The notes below the pieces were generated by a model. The model did no database searches. It was not told the origin of the DNA and saw nothing but the letters and a program-made list of their open reading frames with translations. A stretch of 64,000 nucleotides of DNA, from contig NZ_CP045720.1 in the NCBI RefSeq assembly GCF_009646115.1, forward strand, positions 2,542,001 to 2,606,000, in the 5' to 3' direction. This document shows positions 1-7,707 of the stretch, piece after piece. The stretch's first letter is position 1, and each line of letters opens with the position of its first letter. Source of the DNA: Pantoea eucalypti (GTDB lineage: Bacteria > Pseudomonadota > Gammaproteobacteria > Enterobacterales > Enterobacteriaceae). A program made the translations under genes and the position numbers.

Positions 1-666
1 GGTAAACAGACGAGCTGCAGGTGCATCCTTCAAATTAATGAAAATAACAGGGGCTAATGGATCGCTGATGGCAAAACCACGGAACTCATTGATATCTAAC
101 GGCCTATGTGTATTGTTATCAACGATACCGCTTCTCATTACAAGAATTCCTGCATTTTCTGCAGAGTTGACAATTGTGCGCTGGTATACTTCCCAGTTCA
201 TACCTGCAGGATCAATTTTATCTAAACCAAGGTGATTTTTAATCCTGACTGCGACATCAGCGGGGTCATTTTGCAACTCCAGAGAACCTACAAAATCCAG
301 TGGGGAAGCTCCTTGCTCCTGTAAATAATCCCTATACCAATCCTGCCTTCTTAAAACAGTAAAAATAGTATCTTTAAGATTCACACTGATGTTATCACGC
401 ATACCTACATTTCTGATGGTGCGTAAATCAGGCAAAGGAATTAGCTCTTGAGGTGGCGCTGGTAAAAAAAGATAAGCAAATGGAATATAGAGACGACCTG
501 CCACTTTCTGAGCCTGAGAAAAAGTTGGCTTATCAATACCTTGAATCCAACTTAGCACTTTTTCAATTTTGGCCCCTGTAGCGCGAGACAAATCCTCATC
601 AGAAACGCGAGCTCGGCTCTGCGCCCAGGTGATGATGTCAGGATTGATATAAGCTAAATCAGCCAT
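1..666 (-). CDS. ImmA/IrrE-family metallo-endopeptidase, partial (cut by window edge)
   Basis: I read this minus-strand frame from an ATG at 666 with no stop down to base 1, giving 222 visible codons. The N-terminal part (about residues 1-65) resembles the helix-turn-helix-like region common in this family, followed by the start of an IrrE domain ending in a stretch like that just before the family's HExxH zinc motif. The HExxH itself would fall outside the window, so catalysis cannot be confirmed. Family members cleave repressor-like partners or act in toxin-antitoxin pairs; here the partner would be off the left edge. It lies just downstream of the spanin genes but has its own promoter, which suggests cargo rather than a core phage gene. 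Confidence 0.75.
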   Translation of the reverse strand, partial: MADLAYINPDIITWAQSRARVSDEDLSRATGAKIEKVLSWIQGIDKPTFSQAQKVAGRLYIPFAYLFLPAPPQELIPLPDLRTIRNVGMRDNISVNLKDTIFTVLRRQDWYRDYLQEQGASPLDFVGSLELQNDPADVAVRIKNHLGLDKIDPAGMNWEVYQRTIVNSAENAGILVMRSGIVDNNTHRPLDINEFRGFAISDPLAPVIFINLKDAPAARLFT

Positions 667-709
667 AATTCCGCGCTTCAGTTTTAACTGCCTCTATGTA
701 TGGATTCAT

Positions 710-737
710 ACTATAAGAAAAGACGACTTTTTTCCAA
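710..737 (-). promoter_or_regulatory. Sigma70-type promoter of the ImmA/IrrE gene
   Basis: On the minus strand a TTGGAA -35 (732-737) is followed after 16 bases by a TATAGT -10 (710-715), about 44 bases before the ATG at 666. The surrounding bases are AT-rich. This would let the gene be expressed from the prophage independently of late transcription. Confidence 0.5.
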
Positions 738-778
738 GGGTGCAAAAAAGATTATTACTAAGTAAAGCCGTGTTCTTA

Positions 779-1066
779 TCATTTTTTTTGCTCTAGCGAC
801 CTGAGCGCCGCCCGGTCAATGTTGCATTGTCCCAGAGCGCCATATAACTCAGCGTTGAGGCTCACGCTGTCACCGAACGTCATATCCTGTGATGGCGCTG
901 GCACGTCAATCTGGATAGTCAGTTCAGCCGGAAGGCTTAGCTGTGGCTGTTTTACTGTCCGGTACTCCACCAGCGGCTTTTGCTGCGTCGCGCAGCCTGT
1001 CAGCAGCATCAAGTGGGACAGGAACAACAGCACACTTTTCCGCCGCAAGGTAACGCTTAATTTCAT
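779..1066 (-). CDS. Rz1-like outer-membrane spanin lipoprotein
   Basis: A 95-residue protein with a hydrophobic signal peptide and a lipobox ending LLTGC (Cys about residue 25), so it should be processed by signal peptidase II and anchored in the outer membrane. The mature part is short. The gene begins inside the Rz-like gene in another frame and runs past its end, the classic overlapping Rz/Rz1 (P2 LysB/LysC type) arrangement. With Rz it would bridge the periplasm and fuse inner and outer membranes in the last step of lysis. Confidence 0.82.
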   Translation of the reverse strand: MKLSVTLRRKSVLLFLSHLMLLTGCATQQKPLVEYRTVKQPQLSLPAELTIQIDVPAPSQDMTFGDSVSLNAELYGALGQCNIDRAALRSLEQKK

Positions 1067-1358
1067 TCTGTAGTTTCCGGTTCTGCTGGGCTGTTACGGC
1101 ACGCTGCTCTGCAACCTGACTCATCACATCGTTTTGCTGCTTAACGGCTGTTACCAGCTCCGTGACGCTTGATGCCAGGCCATCGTTCTTGGAGCGCAGA
1201 TCGTTAATCTGATCGTCTTTGCTGTTGGCTAACTTCTCCAGCCGCTGATTAGTTGCCTCAAGCTGTGAGCTTCGGGCGTTCAGCATCCAGAGCGCCAGGC
1301 AGATAAGACCGATGACGAATAGGTGTGAATAATTTTTGATAAACTGGAAAGCGGCCAT
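924..1358 (-). CDS. Rz/LysB-like inner-membrane spanin
   Basis: A 144-residue protein with one N-terminal membrane segment (about residues 8-26) followed by a long, charged, coiled-coil-prone region (about 30-110) rich in Gln, Asn and Leu, as in i-spanins. It lies directly downstream of the endolysin gene and overlaps the lipoprotein gene that should be its partner. Proposed role: inner-membrane subunit of the spanin complex in host lysis. The assignment rests on topology and gene position. Confidence 0.82.
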   Translation of the reverse strand: MAAFQFIKNYSHLFVIGLICLALWMLNARSSQLEATNQRLEKLANSKDDQINDLRSKNDGLASSVTELVTAVKQQNDVMSQVAEQRAVTAQQNRKLQNEIKRYLAAEKCAVVPVPLDAADRLRDAAKAAGGVPDSKTATAKPSG

Positions 1359-1372
1359 GCGACCTCCTGCTG

Positions 1373-1789
1373 TCAGACGAGATCGCGCGCCCGAATAAAA
1401 ACATCATATTTGTATGGCTGCGTGCCATTCTCATGCCTGATGATTGCCTGCAAAAGCGGGAATAGCTTACGGCTGTCTGTCAGGTCAATCGGCTTATCAG
1501 CATCAGCCCCCGTGGCCTTCACCACACTGAGGATGTATGCCTGAGTGTCATTCTCGTTCGGCGGTGCCCAGCGTTTGATGATGCCCGTAATTGTTTTCAG
1601 GCCGTATTTGCTCTGGTAATTGCGAAGAATGATGATCATTGCCCGGATGCCGAATTCAGGGGACGCAAACTGACAGAATGATTTATCTGTACGCTGGGCT
1701 TCAGGTACCAGACCTTTCCACTCATCACCCCAGCGGATATTGCCAGGATTGTTATTGCGAATGCCGCGTGGAATTTTATTGCCCGTCAT
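1373..1789 (-). CDS. Phage endolysin / peptidoglycan hydrolase (NNPGNIR-motif family)
   Basis: I start the gene at the ATG at 1789, which gives a 138-residue protein beginning MTGNKIPRG; the open frame continues upstream but that part overlaps the holin gene far more. The motif RNNNPGNIRWG near the N-terminus marks a family found in phage lysis cassettes and in PRD1-like structural or muralytic proteins, often annotated simply as 'structural protein'. Position between holin and spanin genes argues for cell-wall degradation. It has no signal peptide, so it would need the holin for export. The catalytic chemistry is not certain. Confidence 0.65.
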   Translation of the reverse strand: MTGNKIPRGIRNNNPGNIRWGDEWKGLVPEAQRTDKSFCQFASPEFGIRAMIIILRNYQSKYGLKTITGIIKRWAPPNENDTQAYILSVVKATGADADKPIDLTDSRKLFPLLQAIIRHENGTQPYKYDVFIRARDLV

Positions 1790-2081
1790 TTCTTGTATTT
1801 CCCTGTGTTGGATATGAAACAAGACGCGCAACATTTCCACGCGCCGCAAATACAGCCGCGCATATCAGCGCGTTTGTAATAACAACCGGCCAGCCGCTGG
1901 CGTGGTACTGTCCAAACAGCCAGAGCAATGTGAAATTGCCATAGAACAGAATCAGCCCTGCGGCTATCCATGAAATACCACGCTTATGTGTTCGCCCTGT
2001 TTTGCTGAATGCCATCAGGCGTAAAGCAATAGCCGCGCAAATAACGACATCAATCACTGTCAGGAAATCGCTACCAATCAT
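1776..2081 (-). CDS. Phage holin, three-helix type
   Basis: A 101-residue membrane protein with three predicted segments (about residues 8-24, 37-56 and 63-82), as in the putative 3TM phage holin family. The start at 2081 is chosen because its ATG overlaps the stop of the upstream holin-like gene (ATGA) and has a GGGGGAG ribosome-binding site; an upstream in-frame ATG at 2099 is less likely. Its end overlaps the endolysin start by 14 bases. It should form the lesion that releases endolysin, or act with or against the adjacent holin-like protein. Confidence 0.75.
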   Translation of the reverse strand: MIGSDFLTVIDVVICAAIALRLMAFSKTGRTHKRGISWIAAGLILFYGNFTLLWLFGQYHASGWPVVITNALICAAVFAARGNVARLVSYPTQGNTRNDGQ

Positions 2082-2464
2082 GATTTCTCCCCCAGCCATT
2101 TTTTAACGAATGGTAGTTTTGAAACGCCACCATTTTTTAGCCAGAAATAGCCTTGCACCGCAGCAGCGGAAATAACGACAGCCGCCAGGGCATCAAGTGG
2201 TTTTTCCCGATAATCGAAATAGCTCTCTACTTTGTCCGCTACAAATCCGGCCCCAAATACTCCAGCGGCATAGCCAAACAGGAAATAACCGAATATCTGC
2301 TTTCGCGTCAGATTGCTGGCGGTGACGATAAAACACATCGACCCAGCAAACGCTCCAAACGCGATTGAGTAATCTACAGAGGTGATAAAACCCACCAGCG
2401 CAGACGTGACAATGCCCCAGCCAGCTACGGTTGCCGTAGCGCCGGTGCTTAATGGCTCAGCCAT
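2078..2464 (-). CDS. Putative phage holin (second holin-like gene)
   Basis: A 128-residue protein with several hydrophobic segments (about residues 12-30, 33-50, 57-77 and 91-108) and a basic C-terminus, similar to the 'putative holin' proteins that open lysis cassettes of many enterobacterial prophages. It is translationally coupled to the three-helix holin gene by an ATGA overlap. Two membrane proteins in tandem suggest a holin/antiholin pair; which one makes the hole cannot be told from sequence. Confidence 0.7.
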   Translation of the reverse strand: MAEPLSTGATATVAGWGIVTSALVGFITSVDYSIAFGAFAGSMCFIVTASNLTRKQIFGYFLFGYAAGVFGAGFVADKVESYFDYREKPLDALAAVVISAAAVQGYFWLKNGGVSKLPFVKKWLGEKS

Positions 2465-2498
2465 TAGCGGTCCCTCTTAATGATTAATAAATTCTGAT

Positions 2499-3524
2499 TT
2501 AATCGATTAGCTGATTCAGTTCGCTAACCGTCTGCCTGAACCGTTCCTCTTCCAGCTCAACGCCAATTGCAGAACGGCCCAGCTTTATTGCCGCCTTTAT
2601 CGTTGACCCTGACCCCATGAAGAAATCAGCGAGCACATCACCCGGCCTGCTGCTGGCATTGATAATTTGCTCCAGCATTTCAGCGGGTTTTTCGCATGGG
2701 TGTTTGCCTGGGTAAAACTGAACCGGTTTGTGTGTCCATACATCTGTATAAGGAACCGCTACAGTGACGCCGAAATACCTGCGCAGGGATTTGTATTCCT
2801 CCTGCAGCTCCAGATATTTACGGTTCAGGGAGTGATGGTTGTCCACCAGCTGGTGATACAGTGTGGCTAACGTTCCTGATTTATGCCGTGCGATGGCTAT
2901 CTCAGTAAACAGCGCCTGCAACTTCAGGTAATCTGCCTCGCTGGGTAGCTGCCACTGACTGGTGCCGAACCAGTGCGAGACCATGTTCTTCTTACCAGTT
3001 GCCGCAACAATCTGGGCAGCGGTTACACCCAATTCTGACCGGGCATTACAGAAATAATCAATCAGTGGCTTTAGTACCTGCTGTTTCAGCTCAACGCATT
3101 TTCGAGTATAGGCGTCTGGTTTGTACGGCCCCTGATAATGCTCTGCAAATAGTATGCGTTCAGTTGAGGGGAAGTATGATCTCAGACTTTCTTTGTGGCA
3201 GCCCTTCCAGCGTCCATCAGGCTTAGCCCAGATGATGTGGTTGAGGATGTTAAATCGGTTACGCATCATGATTTCAACGTCAGATGCGAGTCGATGCCCT
3301 GAAAATAGATAGATGCTCCCGTTAGGTTTTAACACCCGCCAGAACTCCGCCAGGCAGCAATCCAGCCACCGTAAATAATCTTCATCCCCTTTCCACTGAT
3401 TGTCCCATCCCACCGGTTTTACTTTGAAATACGGCGGGTCGCTAACAATCAGGTCAACTGAATCGTCTGGCATGGTTTTCAGCACACGCAAACAATCGGC
3501 ATTGATTAACTCAATGCCGGGCAT
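2499..3524 (-). CDS. Orphan DNA N6-adenine methyltransferase (beta class)
   Basis: The catalytic motif DPPY lies near residue 30 and the AdoMet-binding motif DFFMGSGST near residue 300, the order of beta-class amino-methyltransferases. The 341-residue protein has a long insert of about 100 residues between the motifs, probably the target-recognition part. I use the ATG at 3524; a GTG six codons upstream is also possible. No restriction endonuclease is adjacent, so it is an orphan enzyme, as is common in phages, where it can protect phage DNA or regulate genes. It sits between Q and the holins and should be transcribed with the late genes. Confidence 0.82.
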   Translation of the reverse strand: MPGIELINADCLRVLKTMPDDSVDLIVSDPPYFKVKPVGWDNQWKGDEDYLRWLDCCLAEFWRVLKPNGSIYLFSGHRLASDVEIMMRNRFNILNHIIWAKPDGRWKGCHKESLRSYFPSTERILFAEHYQGPYKPDAYTRKCVELKQQVLKPLIDYFCNARSELGVTAAQIVAATGKKNMVSHWFGTSQWQLPSEADYLKLQALFTEIAIARHKSGTLATLYHQLVDNHHSLNRKYLELQEEYKSLRRYFGVTVAVPYTDVWTHKPVQFYPGKHPCEKPAEMLEQIINASSRPGDVLADFFMGSGSTIKAAIKLGRSAIGVELEEERFRQTVSELNQLID

Positions 3525-3926
3525 GGTTATTCTTTTTATCACTCAAAAGTCACTCTATTTCATAGCCAAAATAACATTCGGTTCGTAAGTATCCTCTGAC
3601 AACCTATCGAGTGCATAACACTTATACATCAAAGTGTTAGCTAAAAATATTATCTATTTTAACGTAAAATTATAGATGAAGGAATAAGAGGGTTAATACT
3701 CAACTTCGGATTAATGGATATAAAAACTCACCTCAATTGGAAAGATTTAACGCGATTTAGCGCAAGCGCTTATACCCATTCTTAGGATGGTAAGCAGCAA
3801 TGCGTGGAACCCACTCTTATCACATTACAAGGATTTTTGCGTACGCGTTAGTGATCTGCACGTTTTTTTTCGGTATGATTCAAAAAAAGAAGTATTAGAA
3901 ATTTACTTTGTCACTAAAGGATTGAT
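3525..3926. other. Intergenic region between methylase and two-gene module
   Basis: About 400 AT-rich bases separate two divergent genes. For the plus-strand module there is a TATGAT -10-like hexamer at 3874-3879 without a clear -35, and an AAAGGA ribosome-binding site just before the start at 3927. The region should also carry leftward late transcription from Q toward lysis. I see no open frame, tRNA or strong terminator in it. Confidence 0.4.
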
Positions 3927-4853
3927 ATGAAAGTAAAAAGCATTGGTTTCCACATTGAAAACTTGAATCCACACATTAATATCTCTGAAATATTGAAGTC
4001 TTTCATAGATTCATCTGCGCGGGTGCACTCGTATCTGGATTACTCTAGACAAATACTTTTGACAGAAGACTCAGAGTTCTACGTAGGCATGGTTTTGACT
4101 TACAGGAATCAGAAGAAAAGCTGCAAGTCCACCATCAGTGGAGGTAAGTTCAAACTGAAAGTTGAAGACTTGAAAAGTAATGAGAAACTTGTTTCATTCA
4201 ATTTCTTTTGCCTCAAAAAGTCAACACTTAAAGGTTTATACCTCTATCATCATTCGTCATGTTCAATTAGCTCTTTATTTTCAAATTTTCAAACTATTAG
4301 TAACGAATATATTCGAAAGAAAAATACTGATGAAATTAGTTTGCTAGGAGAAAAACCTAAACAAAAAGCGGTTATAGCCATCAACAAGAAATACAAACAA
4401 AGGCCAAACTTTAAGATCCTTACAACTAAAGACAATATAGAAAACATTCTAGCTCAATTCAAAAAAATTAAGTCCGCGTCTTTCAGATTCTCTCATTTGG
4501 ATTTCATAGAGAAACCAATGAAAGCCATTGAGACCTTGACTAATAACATAGATGTTAATTTCTCTATCGAAAACGCTGCGAGAACGAAAACAAGCACCTT
4601 AGGACAACTCATTTCTGACGCTTACAAAAACACTTCAAACATTTTAAAAGCTAAGGTTGTTGCAATAGACTATTTAGATAACGAAAGGCTTATAGATGTA
4701 GTCAATTGCCCGACTTTTTTTGAACAATATGATTTCGATTTTATTGCTGATAAAGTTGATGGTTTGACAAATGACAACTACACTTCGAATGATGTAGTAG
4801 GTATAATAAAAGATCAAATCATCAATGGAAAAAACAGGAATGTTTTTAATTAA
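3927..4853 (+). CDS. Unknown cytosolic protein, first gene of a two-gene cargo module
   Basis: A 308-residue protein that I do not recognise. It has no signal peptide or membrane segment, is rich in Lys, Asn and Ser, and has a basic middle part (about residues 143-170). Base composition is clearly AT-rich with many AAA, ATA, TTA and AGA codons, unlike neighbouring phage genes. It is on the strand opposite to all surrounding late genes and overlaps the following membrane-protein gene, so the two probably form an operon. The layout (cytosolic protein, then a small four-helix membrane protein, in a prophage) is like lambda RexA/RexB and, with reversed order, like KwaA/KwaB. This is analogy of architecture; I cannot show homology. 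Confidence 0.72.
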   Translation: MKVKSIGFHIENLNPHINISEILKSFIDSSARVHSYLDYSRQILLTEDSEFYVGMVLTYRNQKKSCKSTISGGKFKLKVEDLKSNEKLVSFNFFCLKKSTLKGLYLYHHSSCSISSLFSNFQTISNEYIRKKNTDEISLLGEKPKQKAVIAINKKYKQRPNFKILTTKDNIENILAQFKKIKSASFRFSHLDFIEKPMKAIETLTNNIDVNFSIENAARTKTSTLGQLISDAYKNTSNILKAKVVAIDYLDNERLIDVVNCPTFFEQYDFDFIADKVDGLTNDNYTSNDVVGIIKDQIINGKNRNVFN

Positions 4854-5370
4854 TTGGCTTGGATCATTAAGAATTCGCTATCAGTACGTGGTACTGATAG
4901 CTTTATCTTTTCTGACTCTTGGTGCACTTATTTGTTTGTATCGTCATTCGCCTGAATTAAATACTCGTTTTTTTGAGTTTCATCATAAGAACCTGAGGGG
5001 GTATCTTTTTTCAGGTTTTATATCAGTAGGATCCTTCCTTCTTAGTTTACATACTTTTGTAATAGTAAACCTAAAAGAGAAAGTGTTCGGGACTGCTGAT
5101 TACAAAGAAACTTTCGCAGCCGCGCGTGGTATAACGAAGGAGCAGGTTAATGAATCCGAGCTTTTCAAACCACTGGATAATTTATCTGCATTCATTAACC
5201 TTGCGATTTGGCTTTCCATTATCACAGCCATCTCGCAATTCACTATAGGTTTGTCGACTAATTTTTATGCTAGTTTGTTTTGTGTTTGGCTTGCTATTCT
5301 AACTGTTTTCCTGATGCTATATTGCCTGATTATTATACGCGAAAACATTAAAGTATTCTTAAAACAGTAA
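4825..5370 (+). CDS. Four-helix membrane protein, second gene of the cargo module
   Basis: A 181-residue protein with four hydrophobic segments at about residues 20-40, 59-84, 121-144 and 147-172, and a soluble, charged loop between the second and third (about 85-120). The frame overlaps the preceding gene by 29 bases if the ATG at 4825 is used, or by 14 if the ATG at 4840 with AGGA directly before it is used; either way translation is coupled. It shares the AT-rich composition of its partner. A membrane effector such as a channel or depolarising protein triggered by the cytosolic partner is a reasonable inference. No known family was recognised. Confidence 0.72.
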   Translation: MEKTGMFLINWLGSLRIRYQYVVLIALSFLTLGALICLYRHSPELNTRFFEFHHKNLRGYLFSGFISVGSFLLSLHTFVIVNLKEKVFGTADYKETFAAARGITKEQVNESELFKPLDNLSAFINLAIWLSIITAISQFTIGLSTNFYASLFCVWLAILTVFLMLYCLIIIRENIKVFLKQ

Positions 5371-5389
5371 GGCGGTTTTGAACCGCCTT
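5369..5389. terminator. Hairpin ending the two-gene module
   Basis: A perfect nine-base-pair stem (AAGGCGGTT / AACCGCCTT) with a three-base loop starts at the stop codon of the membrane-protein gene and lies between it and the convergent Q gene. The downstream T-run is weak on both strands, so it may be a bidirectional but inefficient terminator. Confidence 0.5.
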
Positions 5390-5396
5390 ATAGCAG

Positions 5397-5753
5397 TTAA
5401 GATAAATGCGAATCAAGCATGCATAAGCAGCCTTCAATAAAACCAGTAGCTGTTTCTAAATCTTTTCTAATAGTTCCATCTGAGCACTTTCTTTTCCTAG
5501 CGATGCAGCGTAAAGATATGCCTATCACGTAATGAGCGATCAATAACTCATATTCTTTAGGTTTGTATTTACGTAACTTTGCTACGCATCCATCAATTTT
5601 TATCCCTTCATCATCGCAACATTGCATCCTGGTTTTTTTGCCATGAGGTAGTAATCCTTTGAAACCTGCAGCTATAGGCTGCCAGTCAACACCACTATTA
5701 TCGCTGGCTGCCCAGGCGCCCCATAAATCCAAAAGCTGTGACATGTCACGCAT
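5397..5753 (-). CDS. Phage late antitermination protein Q-like
   Basis: A 118-residue protein resembling the short antiterminator Q family of lambdoid phages, with features such as WGAWAA at about residues 11-16, QCCDDEG and IDGCVAKL in the middle, and a helix-turn-helix-like C-terminus (SLRCIARKRKCSDGTIRKDL region). The start at 5753 has a GGAGGG ribosome-binding site. Q proteins load on RNA polymerase paused near the late promoter and let it read through terminators into lysis and head genes. Here Q is followed by an opposite-strand two-gene insertion before the late genes resume, which displaces the late promoter region. Confidence 0.85.
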   Translation of the reverse strand: MRDMSQLLDLWGAWAASDNSGVDWQPIAAGFKGLLPHGKKTRMQCCDDEGIKIDGCVAKLRKYKPKEYELLIAHYVIGISLRCIARKRKCSDGTIRKDLETATGFIEGCLCMLDSHLS

Positions 5754-6250
5754 AATCCCTCCACACTATTAATTTTTAACTGAACCTAAAATGCCAACTA
5801 CGATGGGTAATCGTAGAACCGAGATAGCATTACAATCTGGCTATGCGACCTTACATCCCGGTGCAATTCATCATGATGTGCTCTGCAAAGCAGCATCATT
5901 GACAATTAAGTGATTTAATCTCATGCCCGAACAATCATGTTCAGCACCTTATGAGATTTATGCACATACTCATGATATCAAAAAAAAATTAAATTAATCT
6001 ATTCAGATATTTTAGAAAGTCACTTTTAATTTTGTTATTGCATTTTTGGCATATTAAAAGCTCAGAAAGAAAGCACACCTCTTAAACAGAGACAATTAGG
6101 TAAACTGATGCTTTAAGTGTCTCTTGGTCATAAAAACACTCTTTTAAGTCAAAAAGTCACTATTTTCACCCTTTTAGTAAAGAAAAACTTAACATTAGTT
6201 AAAAAAAAGCTTACATTTATATTTTATGTCATCTTTATGGTGGAACGGAT
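5754..6250. other. Intergenic region between Q and the PIN-like gene
   Basis: About 500 AT-rich bases between divergent genes. I see an imperfect inverted repeat around 5877-5899 (GATG..TGCT/AGCA..CATC arms) and a short ATGAG/CTCAT dyad near 5950-5973. A plausible plus-strand promoter lies in the A/T-rich stretch just before 6251, but no clean -35/-10 pair can be named. No open frame or RNA gene is visible. Confidence 0.35.
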
Positions 6251-7546
6251 ATGAAAGATTTGTTTGGTGGTTTTTATGGAGCTACCGAAGCTGAAACAAA
6301 AAAATTATGGAGAAGTAATAAAAGTGTATTTGTTTTTGATACAAATGCTCTACTTCTTCTTTATCGTTGTGAAAGTGAGACTCGAGCTGCATTTTTTAGT
6401 CAATGGGAAAAAATACAGGATCGAGTATGGCTTCCATATCATGTCTGCCTTGAATATCAGCGAAACAGACTAACCGCCATAAAAGATCATGTTATGGAAC
6501 TCAAACATTCTAGCGATCATATTGCCTCTCGAATATTAGAGGCATCTGACATTAATAATTTTGACAAAAAACATGCCGCAACCATACGAAGATACGATAG
6601 CTTAAGAGACAAAGTAAGCGAATTAAGCTCGCACCTTCAGAGTACGGTAGACAAATTTGTTGAAGAACAGATAAACACTAGAATCCATGAGGCAGACTTT
6701 TTAAAAAACCATGACACAGTAAGGGATCGCATCAGTGAATTAGCAGGAAATCGCATAGGTAAAGCGCCTAACCAAGAAAATATTCTTGCATTAGAAAAAT
6801 TAGGTGAGATTCGCTACAGTAATCAAATCCCCCCAGGTTTTGAAGATGCAAAAACAAAAAAAGAAGAAACATTTTCTTACAATAACATCATTTATAAAAG
6901 AAAATTTGGTGATTGGTTCATCTGGAATGAAATCCTTAATTATTCATCTGAATATGAACCTAAAGCTGTAATATTAGTTACCAATGACAATAAAAAAGAC
7001 TGGTGGTTTGAAACTGGGGGTCGGACCAGAGGGCCGTTGGAATCACTAAAAACAGAGCTATCTGAAAAAGGAAAAGGTTCTCAGCTACTCTTATATTCAT
7101 CTGCTTCGTTTTTGATTGCTGCAAACAGCCATCTGGATGGTAAAGAAACCTCTCCTGAGTTAATTAAAGAACTAGAGCGAGCATCTGAGAAGTCGACTAA
7201 AATCCATTTGTCATATAAAAATAAAACCCATAAAAACAACTTTTATAGGCAGCTTCATTCATTCAATACCTCGATAGACACACGTAATAGTGATAGATAT
7301 TATAAGAACATCATGACTTATATCAATCACCTTAAACACATACATTTGCCCTCAGAAATGCTCGAGCGAATCTCTACTGTTTTAGATGATGAAAACCTTC
7401 CATTAAGATATAGAGAACAATTAACGGCTCTTTATAATGAAACCTTAGGAAGATATTTCAACGAGATCCCTGATGACATAGAAGATGATGCGGATGGCGA
7501 TGATGATGACGACTGGGTTTTCTTTGAAGATGAAGACAAAGAATAA
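6251..7546 (+). CDS. PIN-like domain protein, probable ribonuclease (cargo gene)
   Basis: A 431-residue protein with an N-terminal PIN-like nuclease domain: a first acidic site in FVFDTN (Asp about 30), a conserved LPYHVCLEYQRNR stretch (about 74-86), a long helical insert, then GDWFIWNEIL and VTNDNKKDWW (about 225-260), matching the pattern of 'PIN like domain' (PIN_8) proteins. The C-terminus ends in a strongly acidic tail rich in Asp/Glu. PIN domains cleave RNA with metal-binding acidic residues. The gene is AT-rich, single, and opposite in strand to the phage replication and late genes, so it looks like acquired cargo, possibly an abortive-infection nuclease. The target and trigger are unknown. 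Confidence 0.75.
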   Translation: MKDLFGGFYGATEAETKKLWRSNKSVFVFDTNALLLLYRCESETRAAFFSQWEKIQDRVWLPYHVCLEYQRNRLTAIKDHVMELKHSSDHIASRILEASDINNFDKKHAATIRRYDSLRDKVSELSSHLQSTVDKFVEEQINTRIHEADFLKNHDTVRDRISELAGNRIGKAPNQENILALEKLGEIRYSNQIPPGFEDAKTKKEETFSYNNIIYKRKFGDWFIWNEILNYSSEYEPKAVILVTNDNKKDWWFETGGRTRGPLESLKTELSEKGKGSQLLLYSSASFLIAANSHLDGKETSPELIKELERASEKSTKIHLSYKNKTHKNNFYRQLHSFNTSIDTRNSDRYYKNIMTYINHLKHIHLPSEMLERISTVLDDENLPLRYREQLTALYNETLGRYFNEIPDDIEDDADGDDDDDWVFFEDEDKE

Positions 7547-7566
7547 TAAATTTTAAATTCGAAATA

Positions 7567-7600
7567 TGGCAACTACACTATATACACTTTGTAGTTGCCA
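7567..7600. terminator. Strong hairpin after the PIN-like gene
   Basis: A perfect 11-base-pair stem (TGGCAACTACA / TGTAGTTGCCA) with a 12-base AT-rich loop lies 20 bases after the PIN-like gene stop. There is no long T-run, so it may terminate weakly in both directions or protect mRNA ends. Confidence 0.5.
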
Positions 7601-7707
7601 TTAACGACTTTTGTTAAAAGCTTATTTCTTTAGCAACGTAAGCCATCATCCTAAGCTTTCTTGACTAAGATGGTGCGGTTGTCATTTATTTCTTATTTCG
7701 TGATGCC

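Noticed and set aside
38..235. 65-codon plus-strand frame at the left edge
   Set aside because: It lies wholly antisense to the ImmA/IrrE reading frame.
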